Assembly: GCA_964460435.1 (NCBI GenBank)
Contig: CAYWRH010000005.1
Coordinates: 6,701-70,700, forward strand
From: JAAZBV01 sp964460435
GTDB lineage: Bacteria > Desulfobacterota > DSM-4660 > Desulfatiglandales > HGW-15
Reading direction: 5' to 3'
DNA length: 64,000 nt
In this document: positions 51,741 to 61,438 of the stretch, piece after piece
Layout: each line of letters starts with the position of its first letter
Position numbering within the stretch: the first letter of the stretch is position 1
Translations under genes and position numbers: made by a program
Notes under the pieces: model-generated
What the model was told of the DNA's origin: nothing
The model's input: only the letters and a program-made list of their open reading frames with translations
The model's database searches: none

Positions 51741-53510
51741 ATGAAGAAACTAACCTGCCTGTTTATATTCCTTATTGCTCTGGTATCCTCCACCCTTGCT
51801 TTTTCTGAAGGCGGAGGCCGATATCAGTCAATAGATGCATGGTCATTTGGCGTGCATGGGGATACACAGTGGACAATTGCAGAGGATGCTGCAAACCCCG
51901 ACTTTGTATCAGGGGCAATGATCAAACAGGTAAATGATGAATTCATTAAACATGGCGTAAAACTTGTCATTGCGCTGGGAGACCTCTCTGACAGGGCAAA
52001 ACCGGGGGCACTGGCAACAAGGGCGAAATTTGCAAAACCATTATATGATGCCGGCATAGGTTTTTTCCCGATGCGGGGAAATCATGAATCATATGGATGG
52101 CTTTATAATTATACATCTGTGGAAGCCGAGATAGCTGAGATTCTGGAAAACTTTCCTCAAACCAGAAAGGAGATGTTCGGGGCATATAATCTTTCAAGCC
52201 CCTTAAAACTGGATGGGAAAGATAATCCGGATTTGGATGGTTTAAGCTATTCTTTTGACTTCGGCCCAAAGGGCAGCAATGTCAGGTTCGTAATCATTGA
52301 CACAGAGGATGTTAAATGCGAAACAACTGAAGTCGAACAAAATGGCACAAAATACCCTTACTGGCCAAAGGCATGCACAAACTACCCTATACCTTCACAG
52401 CAGGAATGGATAGATGGCAGGCTAAATAAAGCCGGCAGGGGAACAAATCATGCTATTATTTTGAGCCATCGTACGCCATTGAGCCAGAATCATACTGACT
52501 CACCATTTAATCCGAATACTGTTTTCGGTCAGGAACCATATGGCATGGATTATAATAAAGAAGGGCAAAACAGCTTTTTCGCAAGCCTCAATAAAAACGG
52601 GGTTCGGTTGTATTTGGGCGCTCATGACCATATACATCACCGGTCTGTAATTAAAAGCCCGGATGGCAAATCACAGATACAGGAGATAATAGCAGCAGGA
52701 TTGAGCACCAAGTTTTATTCCCCTTCACCTATCCCTTTTCCGAAAAAAGACAGAGAGGGGAATATTACAATACCGGATCAATGGCATAATCAAAAAGGCC
52801 GCGAAGTATCCATATCGCAGGAAGAAAATAATATAGGATATTATATCTATACTGTAGACGGGCCGAGGATATCAGCAGATTATTATGCTGATTCAAGGGG
52901 TAATTTTCAATCAAGCAACCGGTTTCCATTCGGTGAAGATAATCCGGAATATCCAAATGGTGTCACACCGGAGTTTCATTTTGTTAAAAAAGAGAATTTT
53001 GGGTACAGCCTTAATGGCAGGGAGTTTCTGGTTGCACAGGGTGAGTCATATAATGTTGTAAGTGACAGCTTTGGAAAAACAAGCGCCAGGATACTTTATG
53101 GGTTTAATAACAGCGCATCGGTTGATGCCAATAAACGCCTACTTACAAAGGCAGTTGAGACAGGCTGGGTAAAAAATCCTGATCCAGACAAATTGAAAAG
53201 CGATATCTTTTCCATCTGGGGGATGGCAGAATTGGGGATGAATAACAGGGCAGACATCTATGTGCTTTCCATCTCTTTTGCATCAGGCGATGCCCGTCTA
53301 TTTAAAAATGGAAAGGCCTGGATCGCCACCTATACAAATGGGAGATGGGTTAATGCGGTCGATGAAAATTTCGGGGGCAAAAAGAGGTTTGTCCTGGGTA
53401 AATACATGCCCGAATATGGCCTGGGCACCTATGGGATTGACCCAAAAACAAAAACCGCATGGGCGGTATTAAATTATAATGCAGATTTTGCTGTTGCTAT
53501 TGAAAGATAA
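51741..53510 (+). CDS. Secreted calcineurin-like metallophosphoesterase (589 residues), tandem paralogue
   Basis: Same architecture as the gene at 49224: signal peptide ending TLAFS, FGVHGDTQW (Asp 41, Gln 43), ALGDLSD, MRGNHES, LSHRTPLS, GAHDHIHHR, then the shared C-terminal module (DIFSIWGMAELG, KNGKAWIATYTNGRWVNAVDENFGG, YGLGTYGIDPKT). It lacks the central insertion. The strong similarity, also in the carboxy tail, shows gene duplication. GGAG about ten bases before ATG 51741. The pilin-like gene starts 50 bases after its stop. Confidence 0.82.
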   Translation: MKKLTCLFIFLIALVSSTLAFSEGGGRYQSIDAWSFGVHGDTQWTIAEDAANPDFVSGAMIKQVNDEFIKHGVKLVIALGDLSDRAKPGALATRAKFAKPLYDAGIGFFPMRGNHESYGWLYNYTSVEAEIAEILENFPQTRKEMFGAYNLSSPLKLDGKDNPDLDGLSYSFDFGPKGSNVRFVIIDTEDVKCETTEVEQNGTKYPYWPKACTNYPIPSQQEWIDGRLNKAGRGTNHAIILSHRTPLSQNHTDSPFNPNTVFGQEPYGMDYNKEGQNSFFASLNKNGVRLYLGAHDHIHHRSVIKSPDGKSQIQEIIAAGLSTKFYSPSPIPFPKKDREGNITIPDQWHNQKGREVSISQEENNIGYYIYTVDGPRISADYYADSRGNFQSSNRFPFGEDNPEYPNGVTPEFHFVKKENFGYSLNGREFLVAQGESYNVVSDSFGKTSARILYGFNNSASVDANKRLLTKAVETGWVKNPDPDKLKSDIFSIWGMAELGMNNRADIYVLSISFASGDARLFKNGKAWIATYTNGRWVNAVDENFGGKKRFVLGKYMPEYGLGTYGIDPKTKTAWAVLNYNADFAVAIER

Positions 53511-53560
53511 TTAATTCAATAACATTAGGTATATAACCCCACCCTGCAGAGGATTTACTT

Positions 53561-54124
53561 ATGAACGATATAAAGAGACCTGAAGAGCATCTTCCGCCAC
53601 CATTACCCGGCCCTGAAGAAAGAGAACAAACAATGAAAAATAGTCCGTCGTATAAACGCGCTGACGAAATGTTCTGTTCCAACTGCGGTGCAATAATAAA
53701 AATAAAATCCCTCTCATGCCCCAGGTGCGGTAAGAAACAGAAAAAGGATGGCATGGGATGCTTGCCCATGGCTGCTATTGGTATTGCCATCTGTTTTGTT
53801 GGATTTTTTATAATTGGCATTATCGCTGCCATTGCAATCCCCCAGTTTGCAGCATACAGGGCAAGGTCATACCAGGCAGCTATCAAGACAGAGTTAAATG
53901 AGGTCTGCAAGGCTGAAGATGCCTATTATACTCAAAATCACAAATATACTGACAGCCTTGATGCGCTTAATTATAGCCCAAAACCAAACATATTAATTCA
54001 GATAGTTGAATATGATGATGAATGCTTTTATGCTCGGGGTGAGATGAAAAACCTGAATAAAAAATATATGATAGACTGCGACTGTACAATCACTGAAGAG
54101 GCCATGGAAAGTAAAGAAAAATAG
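53561..54124 (+). CDS. Zinc-ribbon protein with type IV pilin-like segment
   Basis: 187 residues. The N-terminal 60 residues are Pro/Glu-rich and contain a zinc ribbon CSNCG..CPRCG (about 39-57). A hydrophobic helix follows (about 68-95), ending GIIAAIAIPQFAAYRARSYQAAIKTELNEV, which is the pilin alpha-1 pattern seen in type IV pilin and minor pseudopilin genes, here placed after a zinc ribbon, with Ala-Tyr and a helical continuation; a prepilin cleavage site (G-FTLIE) is not present. The C-terminal part has two cysteines (CDC) and no clear domain. No other pilus genes in the window. Probably a membrane protein of unknown role. Confidence 0.65.
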   Translation: MNDIKRPEEHLPPPLPGPEEREQTMKNSPSYKRADEMFCSNCGAIIKIKSLSCPRCGKKQKKDGMGCLPMAAIGIAICFVGFFIIGIIAAIAIPQFAAYRARSYQAAIKTELNEVCKAEDAYYTQNHKYTDSLDALNYSPKPNILIQIVEYDDECFYARGEMKNLNKKYMIDCDCTITEEAMESKEK

Positions 54125-54141
54125 CAATGCAATATCAGGCT

Positions 54142-54921
54142 TCAGCCCCTTTTATTATCAGGTCTGTAAAGCAGGTCCACAACATTCCGGATATACTGTT
54201 CATCTGAAATCCCTTCTATTGCCTCCTGTGGAAACTCTACAATATTTTTAAACCAGGAGGCAATCTCGCTGAATAATTCTATCCTGGCGACAGGATCAAA
54301 CTGCTCCCTTCGTAACAGCGCCTGCAGGGCTATGCCTGCCTCCTTTGGAGATACCCTCTGCCTCAGCCTGCCAACAAGATGAGGGTAACCACGGAATGAG
54401 TTATATTTGTCAGGCAACAGTTGATCAAGGTCAGGTTCATTCACCTTCGTATTCCACACAACAATGGTGTTGGCTGCAATATCGCCAAGCCTCTGTGAAT
54501 AGCGTGAAAAAAAGCAGGTCAACCCTCCAACCAGATAGAATACTGAAGGCAGCTTATCAAGAGGGCGCAGTATATTGCGTATAATCACCTGATGAAATTG
54601 CAGATTAAGCCCCTGTATGTCCATAACCCTTAAATTGAACATGCGCTTTCCTATGGTTTGCCCCCTGAAGTAATACTCCATAATAATCCCATATCCAATG
54701 GAAACGATAAAATAGAGCAGAATCAACCCTGCTATGGCAAATTCCATACTTATTATTGAAAACACCTTCATCAAGGAGGATAATATTTTTGTTATGGCTG
54801 AGATGCATGCAAGATCAATCGCCCATGCGAGAGAACGAATAATGGGCCCTGCAAGGCGAATTGAAAATTCAATGCCCTCAGGTGTTTCAATGATAAGTCT
54901 GTTTTCTCTGCTATGGATCAT
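54142..54921 (-). CDS. RDD family membrane protein
   Basis: RDD domain: IRLAGPIIRSLAWAIDLACIS (R..A..ID core, residues 18-40), a second helix, GQTIGKRMFNLRVMD (about 90-104) and a third helix at about 110-135. About residues 160-259 form a soluble tail with HLVGRLRQRVSPKEAGIALQALLRR. RDD proteins are suspected transporters or channels without settled function. Last gene of the ten-gene operon, one base after the SpoIIM-like gene. Confidence 0.8.
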   Translation of the reverse strand: MIHSRENRLIIETPEGIEFSIRLAGPIIRSLAWAIDLACISAITKILSSLMKVFSIISMEFAIAGLILLYFIVSIGYGIIMEYYFRGQTIGKRMFNLRVMDIQGLNLQFHQVIIRNILRPLDKLPSVFYLVGGLTCFFSRYSQRLGDIAANTIVVWNTKVNEPDLDQLLPDKYNSFRGYPHLVGRLRQRVSPKEAGIALQALLRREQFDPVARIELFSEIASWFKNIVEFPQEAIEGISDEQYIRNVVDLLYRPDNKRG

Positions 54922-54922
54922 A

Positions 54923-55939
54923 TCAGCTTTTCTTTATAACCTGCCTTTCCTTTTTATCAACCCCTGATCTGAAGAGAAGCCATGAAAGAAGTATTAGTTC
55001 AAGTATCCCGAAACTGATCTTCACACTGTAGGGTATTACTGGCTCATGATACTGTGAGAAAAAACTCTCTATTATTCCGGCCCAGACGAGAAGGAGCGCC
55101 GCACCTGATATTATAGTTACCACATCCCTTGACACGTTGGCCAGACGTTTCCTCATTGTTTCAGTAGAACCATGGCCAATAATTGCATCTGCAAGCATAA
55201 ACCCTGCCTGCCCGCCTAGAAGTATAGCTGGTATCTCAAGAGACCCATGAGGCAGTAACCATCCCATAAGAAAAACCGATTCTCCGGCCATCATATAGTC
55301 AATGGCGACAGCGCCCAAGATTACACCATTGTAAAAAAGAACAATTATCGTGCCCACGCCGAATGTCATGCCAAGGGCCATTGCCAGGATAGCAACATTT
55401 ATATTATTTGTCATAAGCTGTGATGAAAACCGGAGCATTCCGCTCCCGCTGATATCAATACCTTTATTCTCTTCCTTGTCCACCCTTTCAGAAGGGGAGC
55501 CTGTAAGGTGTTCAAAGGAAACAATAATGGCCTTTGAATCAGGATCAAGTGTTATGGCAAGCCCGCCAAAGATACAGCCGGCAAGGGTAATTGCAATGCT
55601 TAAATAAAAGGCCTTTATATGTAAGCGAAAGGCCCTCGGAAATGTTATGAAAAAAAAGCGCCGCGGTGAAAAGGTTTTTGAATGTATCCTTGTTTCATGT
55701 ATCTCGCAGTATGCCTTTGCCACAAGTGATTCAAGATAGTTTTTGATCCCTGTCTGGGATGAAAAGGTCATGATTTTTCCGAGGTCTGCCGAGGCCCTTT
55801 GATATAGATAATGAAAACGTCTGATCTCAGTGAAATCCATTTTACGATTATTATCCCGCCCAAGTGAATCCAGAACCATCTCCAGTTCTGACCAGTAGGG
55901 TTGTTCATCCTCTATAAATTTTACTATATCAATAATCAT
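54923..55939 (-). CDS. SpoIIM-like (stage II sporulation protein M) membrane protein
   Basis: 338 residues. N-terminal soluble helical part (W-x-ELE, FHYLYQRASADL), then about five to six helices with SpoIIM-type motifs (FITFPRAFRLHIKAFYLSIAITLAGCIFGG, NNINVAILAMALGMTFGVGT, GHGSTETMRKRLAN). In spore-formers SpoIIM acts with SpoIID/P in peptidoglycan work, but such homologues occur widely in MoxR operons of non-spore-formers, as here. ATGA overlap with the DUF58 gene upstream. Confidence 0.8.
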   Translation of the reverse strand: MIIDIVKFIEDEQPYWSELEMVLDSLGRDNNRKMDFTEIRRFHYLYQRASADLGKIMTFSSQTGIKNYLESLVAKAYCEIHETRIHSKTFSPRRFFFITFPRAFRLHIKAFYLSIAITLAGCIFGGLAITLDPDSKAIIVSFEHLTGSPSERVDKEENKGIDISGSGMLRFSSQLMTNNINVAILAMALGMTFGVGTIIVLFYNGVILGAVAIDYMMAGESVFLMGWLLPHGSLEIPAILLGGQAGFMLADAIIGHGSTETMRKRLANVSRDVVTIISGAALLLVWAGIIESFFSQYHEPVIPYSVKISFGILELILLSWLLFRSGVDKKERQVIKKS

Positions 55940-57291
55940 AGCTGCTGCTTCTGTTTGATATTTAAATACTGGGAGATCAGTTGTGTGTTCATTTTTTCAT
56001 TATCGAGCAGCACAAACCCTACCCCCATTTTCTTTAGCCGTTTTTCCAGGGTTTTCAGATTTTGATGGATCATATGCCTGCCAAGGTTTTTATATACATC
56101 CTCTGTTGTGCCGGCATCAGGGGATGAAAATATGGGTTTTGCAGCCCCTGTGTTAAGGTTGTTGACTATAATCAGATGCTTTCTTGAAAGCACTGAAATT
56201 CTCTCTAAAAAATTATCAGCAAGTACAGGGTCATCAAGATTTGTCATAAATATGAGGAGTGCCCTGTGTCTGATTCTCAGGCTTATAAATGTAATAAGCT
56301 CTGAAAAATCTGGTGATGCCTTGACCGGCTGCAGGGTATAGAGTGCATCCCTTAGGGCATTGAAATGGCCCTTTCCTCTTTTAGCCCTTACAAATCTCTC
56401 TATTTTATTGCTGAATGCAACAAAACCAAAAAGATCGCCTATTCGTTCGGTGACAAGCCCCATGATCAGGGCCGATGTTATATATTTTTCTATTACTGTA
56501 AGTCTTTCCCGGTCAGTGTTTTCGGTCTCTTCATTGCCATTAATTACCCTGTTACTCATGCGTGAGGCATCCATGATGATATAGACCTCCTGCGTTCTCT
56601 CGACCTGAAAAACCTTGGTAACAGGGTACTGCCTTTTTGCAGTAGTCTTCCAGTGTATATCCTCATAGCTGTCTCCTGGCGAATATTCCCGCAATTGTTC
56701 AAAATCACGCCCCTTTCCTATCATGCGTTGACTGTGGAGGCCAAGACCCCTGTTCTGGAATAAAAAGGTAATATCTCTTTTCTCCCTGAAGAGATCAGGG
56801 TATATGCGTATTTCAGACTGAACAGCCATTCTTTTACGATAAGACCAGAATGTAAGTGGAGAGGCTACCCTGATATAGCACTGAGTCATGAAGGCCCGTC
56901 CTCTTTTCAACGCCCTGCATGGCCATGTTATGGAAGACAATTCATTATCATGAGGCAGGTCAATAGTCATCTCTGTTGAAGATGATATTAATTCCGGGGG
57001 AAGCGGAAAGGCTATATCTATTTTCTTCAACAAATTGTCCTTATTAATAATGCGGACAGCTATTTCACCTTCACGCCCCTTTGAAAACCTTACAATCGCG
57101 GGAAGTTCAATACGTATGCCATCCAGGCAGCCTGTGCTAAAAAATGCATCAATAATTACTATTATGATAAAAAGGGCTGCAAATATGGACATGTATAGCG
57201 CCACAGCCGGTTGAACGACAGCAATGAATATGGAAAAAGGAATAAGGACTATTCCAACCCATATAATCAGCCTGTTGGTCGGTAAAATCAT
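55936..57291 (-). CDS. DUF58 protein (VWA-like, MoxR partner)
   Basis: 451 residues with two N-terminal membrane helices (about 8-28 and 32-50), a beta-rich middle and the DUF58 signature RDFEQLREYSPGDSYEDIHWKTTAKR (in parts, about 220-245), then VYIIMDASRMS, a MIDAS-like DxSxS site where the middle Ser is Ala-Ser. DUF58 proteins work with MoxR ATPases in insertion or maturation of metal-containing or membrane complexes. Overlaps moxR by four bases. Confidence 0.85.
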   Translation of the reverse strand: MILPTNRLIIWVGIVLIPFSIFIAVVQPAVALYMSIFAALFIIIVIIDAFFSTGCLDGIRIELPAIVRFSKGREGEIAVRIINKDNLLKKIDIAFPLPPELISSSTEMTIDLPHDNELSSITWPCRALKRGRAFMTQCYIRVASPLTFWSYRKRMAVQSEIRIYPDLFREKRDITFLFQNRGLGLHSQRMIGKGRDFEQLREYSPGDSYEDIHWKTTAKRQYPVTKVFQVERTQEVYIIMDASRMSNRVINGNEETENTDRERLTVIEKYITSALIMGLVTERIGDLFGFVAFSNKIERFVRAKRGKGHFNALRDALYTLQPVKASPDFSELITFISLRIRHRALLIFMTNLDDPVLADNFLERISVLSRKHLIIVNNLNTGAAKPIFSSPDAGTTEDVYKNLGRHMIHQNLKTLEKRLKKMGVGFVLLDNEKMNTQLISQYLNIKQKQQL

Positions 57292-58253
57292 CTTGGAACA
57301 ACCATATCCTTAAGAATATCCTCTATTACTTCAAGGACTGATAACCCCTCTATCTCAAACTCCGGCCTCAGGATAAGTCTGTGCTCAAGCACAGGAACTG
57401 CCATGTTCTTAATATCATCCGGGGTAACAAAATCCCTTCCCTGTATTGCGGCCATGGCGCGGCTAGCGAGAAGGAGTGACTGTGTGGCACGCGGGCCTGC
57501 CCCCACCAGTACTGCCTGGTGTTTTCTTGTGCCCTGGACAATATCAACAATATATCCGATAAGATCATCCTTTATAAGGGTGCCTCCAAGAAGCTTTCTT
57601 AATCTTGTCAGCGCCTCTGATGAAATGACCTGCTTTACCTCTCCCCTTGCGAGGATATCTTCAGGCGCATCCCCGCCAAGCATGCGCTGAGCAAGCTTTA
57701 GTTCATCAGTTCTGCTCGGTGTATCCATATTGATCTTAAGCATGAAACGGTCTTTTTGCGCCTCTGGAAGAGGGTATGTCCCTTCATACTCAATAGGGTT
57801 CTGTGTGGCAAAGACAGTAAAGTTCGGTGATAATTTATGGGTGGTCCTGTCTATGGTTACAAGGCGCTCCTGCATTGCCTGTAACAGGGCAGACTGTGTC
57901 TTTGCGGGCGCCCTGTTTATTTCATCAGCAATAAGGAAGGTGGTAAACACTGGCCCTTTTACCAGGTTAAATCTGTTTTCCTGCATGCTGAATACATGAG
58001 TCCCTGTAATGTCTGTAGGCATCAGGTCAGGTGTGAACTGGATTCTTGAAAAATCGCTCCCAAGCACATGGGCAAGGGTACGCACAAGAAGAGTCTTTGC
58101 AATTCCAGGCACGCCTTCAATCAGGGCATGATTGCATGTAAAGATCGCCACAAGGGCCTTGTCAATCACATGCTCCTGCCCGATAATAACCTTTGACACC
58201 TCATTTTTTACATTTGTTAAAATCTCCCTCAGTTCTTCCATATCTTCTTTCAT
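57288..58253 (-). CDS. MoxR-family AAA+ ATPase
   Basis: 321 residues: Walker A GVPGIAKT (about 39-46), Walker B TFLIADEINRAPAKTQSALLQAMQER (in parts, about 105-130), sensor 1 FATQNP, arginine finger region LPEAQKDRF, sensor 2 GPRATQSLL. MoxR ATPases act as chaperones with VWA/DUF58 proteins; the DUF58 gene follows directly with an ATGA overlap. Cytoplasmic. Confidence 0.93.
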   Translation of the reverse strand: MKEDMEELREILTNVKNEVSKVIIGQEHVIDKALVAIFTCNHALIEGVPGIAKTLLVRTLAHVLGSDFSRIQFTPDLMPTDITGTHVFSMQENRFNLVKGPVFTTFLIADEINRAPAKTQSALLQAMQERLVTIDRTTHKLSPNFTVFATQNPIEYEGTYPLPEAQKDRFMLKINMDTPSRTDELKLAQRMLGGDAPEDILARGEVKQVISSEALTRLRKLLGGTLIKDDLIGYIVDIVQGTRKHQAVLVGAGPRATQSLLLASRAMAAIQGRDFVTPDDIKNMAVPVLEHRLILRPEFEIEGLSVLEVIEDILKDMVVPR

Positions 58254-59482
58254 GGCTGCTTCCTTTCAATCAGTTTTTTACATATGGAGTTGTATATCTG
58301 CGATGGTTTGTCATTTATCGCTGCAAGGACCTCAAGCTCTTTTATTGTGGGGATATTATCTGCTGAAGGTCTCTTTGCCTTAATAGTTGTATTTGCCCAT
58401 TCCGTGATACAGGTTTTGAGCAGATCTTCCGGCGCTATATAGCGCTTTAACAGGCTCACAAGCGCATCAAGTTGATCTTTTTCAGATTTAACACTTCTAC
58501 CACTCCTATCGCTATCCTCCTGGGGCGGCACAAAATGAACGCCATTTTTCCAGATATAAAGCGCTGCAATCAGAAAGAATGCAATAAAAACACCCTGAAG
58601 CCTGTATTTATAAACCAGATCAATGATGCCAAAGTTTTGCTGCATGCCAAAATGTGATTCATCAAAATAGATCTGGTTTGCCTGCCCCACAAGCCATGAA
58701 ACAAGCCCAGGATATCTGTCATACATCATGGCCTCATTACTGAAGATGTATGAATCAGCGCACAGGATGATTGTTCCCCCGCCGTACTCTCTTGATATGA
58801 TAACAGGTTTATTTTTCAGGGCATAGATGATAGTCCAATTTGAATCCAGATCTGTGAAATAATAGTGTGAAGGGAATTTTATAGAGGGCGGTAAAACTGG
58901 ATAGCCATTAGTTAAGGCCAGGTCTGCTTTTGCATCTTTGCTGACCGCCATTGTGTGTATGTTAAATCCCCACCTCTTCAGGAATGAATAATCGGGCTCA
59001 TTTTCAGGGTTCTTATCCTTTTCACCTTTCTTTTTTTCGCCTGCGTCAGGCCCTCTCTTTTTGTTTTCCTTTTTGGATTCATTTCTAATGGATACAGGCC
59101 CGAATTTATAGGCAACAGGATGAAGGGAGATTATGATCCTTGCGCCTGACGCCAATACTGTTGAAATGGTTTTATAATTCTGTTTCCCTGGATTATTTAG
59201 CACACTGTAATCAAGGCCTGTCTTAAGCCCCAGCAAAAATAGTGCGCTGTTTTTTCCCCCTTCCCAGGCAAGGGTTGTGGAATGATCACGTTTAACACTG
59301 TATCCAGGCAGGCTTTTAAGGGCCACATATAATATTTTTGCGCCCAACGGGTCTGAGCGAAGTGAGGAATAGTGCGGATATATATCTCCAATTTTGAACC
59401 GAATTGAAAATATATGATAAATTCCTGCAATAAAAATTACTGCTGTTAAAATAAAAATTAATAATAAGCATCTCTTAGCCAT
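58250..59482 (-). CDS. DUF4350 domain protein
   Basis: 410 residues; N-terminal helix (about 5-25), SSLRSDPLGAKILYVALKSLPGY (DUF4350 hallmark, residues 40-62), a middle glutamine amidotransferase-like region (INGYPVLP, GGGTIILCADSYIFSNEAM), a second helix at about 292-312 and a charged C-terminal cytoplasmic part. A low-complexity Lys/Glu stretch is at about 130-155. DUF4350 proteins are almost always next to MoxR/DUF58 genes, as here. Overlaps both neighbours. Confidence 0.8.
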   Translation of the reverse strand: MAKRCLLLIFILTAVIFIAGIYHIFSIRFKIGDIYPHYSSLRSDPLGAKILYVALKSLPGYSVKRDHSTTLAWEGGKNSALFLLGLKTGLDYSVLNNPGKQNYKTISTVLASGARIIISLHPVAYKFGPVSIRNESKKENKKRGPDAGEKKKGEKDKNPENEPDYSFLKRWGFNIHTMAVSKDAKADLALTNGYPVLPPSIKFPSHYYFTDLDSNWTIIYALKNKPVIISREYGGGTIILCADSYIFSNEAMMYDRYPGLVSWLVGQANQIYFDESHFGMQQNFGIIDLVYKYRLQGVFIAFFLIAALYIWKNGVHFVPPQEDSDRSGRSVKSEKDQLDALVSLLKRYIAPEDLLKTCITEWANTTIKAKRPSADNIPTIKELEVLAAINDKPSQIYNSICKKLIERKQP

Positions 59483-61115
59483 TCACTAGTTTAATCATCC
59501 TTTCATGGTCACTGATAAATCCACTTAGAATAGTTTCGGATACTTCGTGCATACCATACCAAGACCTGTCAAAGATCTGTATATTAATACTAAACAGCTT
59601 TATCAGCTCCATGTGTTCATGGTCCCGTCTCTTTAGTTCTGTCAGATAATCAAGGTTTGTTTTGTATCTGGCAATCATGATAAGCCTTTTTTCAGCAAGA
59701 GTGGACAGAATGGTCAGATAGAATGCCCTCAATGCAAGCCTGAATGATTGCCTTTGCATAAGATCATAACCCATATTGAGCCAGCGATCAGCCGGAAGTT
59801 CAACCGGGTTCACATAATCATCTGTAAGGTCAGGAACAGATGGAATGGCCCGGGCAGTGATCTTTGCAGCAGGTTTTCTTTTTCTTTGATACTGGCGCCA
59901 TATCACTATTGCAAGGATACACAGCAGCACTGCAAAGACAAAATACATAATGAGGTACACATTGCTCTTCCACAGGTCATTCGATTCATTCTGCTTTCCT
60001 GTGACAATTAATCTTTTAATCCACTCGTTAATGATATTAAAAATATATCTTGCTGCCCGCACAATATAATCTTTTATCCATAATATAAACCGCTCAATAG
60101 CCCCGATCTCAGTTTTATCTTCATCGACCTTATTATTCTGCACACGCCATGCAAATTCGCTCTCCCTTGTTACTTTTTCTATTGAACTGTCTATCTCCTC
60201 CGGGGAGGCCAATCTGGAAGCGGAAGGCTGTGTGACTGTAGCGCCGGGCTCATAAGCAGCAGCATTACTGCTGTATGAAGATAAAATAACAAAGATCAGA
60301 AGGGAGGTTATTACCTTTCCAGCGCCTCTGAGGTTAATCATATCTGTAAGGATGTCATCACCTGACCTGACAGAAAAGACATAGAAGTATCTTAATGTGT
60401 AAACAGTTTTAAGCAGAGGATCAATGATAAGGTAAGTTAATCCTGATACAATTATCAGAAACGTTGTATTCAATATACTGAACCCGCTTAAGGAGAATAG
60501 CGTATCAATGCCAAGCAGTGTCTTAAGCAGGTATGGCAGGATATATACTGCTATACCCATATTAAAAAAAATTAATACTGTTATAACAGATATAATGCTT
60601 AAGATGATATGGTTTTGTCCAGGCCATATAGTGGCAGACTCCCATGCCCTGTTTATTAACTCTTTTGTGGCCCTTTTCCCCTTATCTGCAATAGAGATAT
60701 TCTGATAAAATGCGAAAACCCAGCCGAAAGGTATTGTGGTGATCATGGCGAGAGGCATAATAATAACTGCGCTTGCTGAAAAAAAGCTCTGTGAAGATAT
60801 GATCTTCAGGAGCTGTTTTATGGAGAACACTGGCGCTGACTGAATCCTGATAATGGAAAGCATCTTACGGCAAAAAAGAGCATGCCAGCATTTCATCCAG
60901 ACAAATAGTATGGCCAATAATAGAGACTCAGGAATAATATGATCTTTTGCAAAGGCGCTGTGGCTCATGTCTGTCCAGAAATAGGAAAAGGCAAGGACAA
61001 AGGGGAGTGTTCCGATATAGTAGAGAGGGAGAATGGCTGAAAAATGATGTTTCAGGACAAAACTCGCCTCTTCAACTATCTCAAGGGCGCTCTTTATTTT
61101 TTGCACCTTTGTCAT
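59475..61115 (-). CDS. Membrane protein with C-terminal DUF4129-like domain
   Basis: 546 residues, about seven hydrophobic helices (between 25 and 280 and one near 370-390) and a cytoplasmic C-terminal region with WLNMGYDLMQRQSFRLALRAFYLTILSTLAEKRLI and YKTNLDYLTELKRR, the DUF4129 pattern. DUF4129 belongs to the same MoxR-DUF58-DUF4350 set. The start ATG 61115 overlaps the stop of the small zinc-finger gene upstream. Confidence 0.75.
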   Translation of the reverse strand: MTKVQKIKSALEIVEEASFVLKHHFSAILPLYYIGTLPFVLAFSYFWTDMSHSAFAKDHIIPESLLLAILFVWMKCWHALFCRKMLSIIRIQSAPVFSIKQLLKIISSQSFFSASAVIIMPLAMITTIPFGWVFAFYQNISIADKGKRATKELINRAWESATIWPGQNHIILSIISVITVLIFFNMGIAVYILPYLLKTLLGIDTLFSLSGFSILNTTFLIIVSGLTYLIIDPLLKTVYTLRYFYVFSVRSGDDILTDMINLRGAGKVITSLLIFVILSSYSSNAAAYEPGATVTQPSASRLASPEEIDSSIEKVTRESEFAWRVQNNKVDEDKTEIGAIERFILWIKDYIVRAARYIFNIINEWIKRLIVTGKQNESNDLWKSNVYLIMYFVFAVLLCILAIVIWRQYQRKRKPAAKITARAIPSVPDLTDDYVNPVELPADRWLNMGYDLMQRQSFRLALRAFYLTILSTLAEKRLIMIARYKTNLDYLTELKRRDHEHMELIKLFSINIQIFDRSWYGMHEVSETILSGFISDHERMIKLVNG

Positions 61116-61438
61116 GATCCGCCAATCCAGTTACCTGTCCATAATGTGCCTTCATGAAAGCTTGTCGGCAAGGATAGGAGCATTAACCCGATATAGTAAA
61201 ATGCAAGCCATAGGATTATAGTGCCGGAAACAAACTTGCAAAAATAAAAAAAACCGCTTAAAGCAGATGAACCTTTTTGGGTTTTTACACTTATCTTTTT
61301 CAGGCAATCTGTACAGAGCACCCGGTCATCATGCTCTGTTATGCACTCCCTGCAAAAAAATCTTTTGCATTCCGGGCACCTTGCAACTGCCTCACGATGT
61401 TTATGATGATAGCATTTCTGCTGAAGCAGGTCATTCAT
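61112..61438 (-). CDS. Small B-box-type zinc-finger membrane protein
   Basis: 108 residues. N-terminal Cys/His cluster CYHHKHREAVARCPECKRFFCRECITEHDDRVLCTDC, similar to B-box zinc fingers found as short leaders on bacterial membrane proteins, then a hydrophobic helix (about 68-90). Unknown function. ATGA-type overlaps on both sides show it is cotranslated with the MoxR operon. Confidence 0.65.
   Translation of the reverse strand: MNDLLQQKCYHHKHREAVARCPECKRFFCRECITEHDDRVLCTDCLKKISVKTQKGSSALSGFFYFCKFVSGTIILWLAFYYIGLMLLSLPTSFHEGTLWTGNWIGGS

Noticed and set aside
54923..55939. Sign of a spore-forming organism from SpoIIM
   Set aside because: SpoIIM-like proteins are common in MoxR operons of non-spore-formers, and outer-membrane genes in the window point to a Gram-negative cell.
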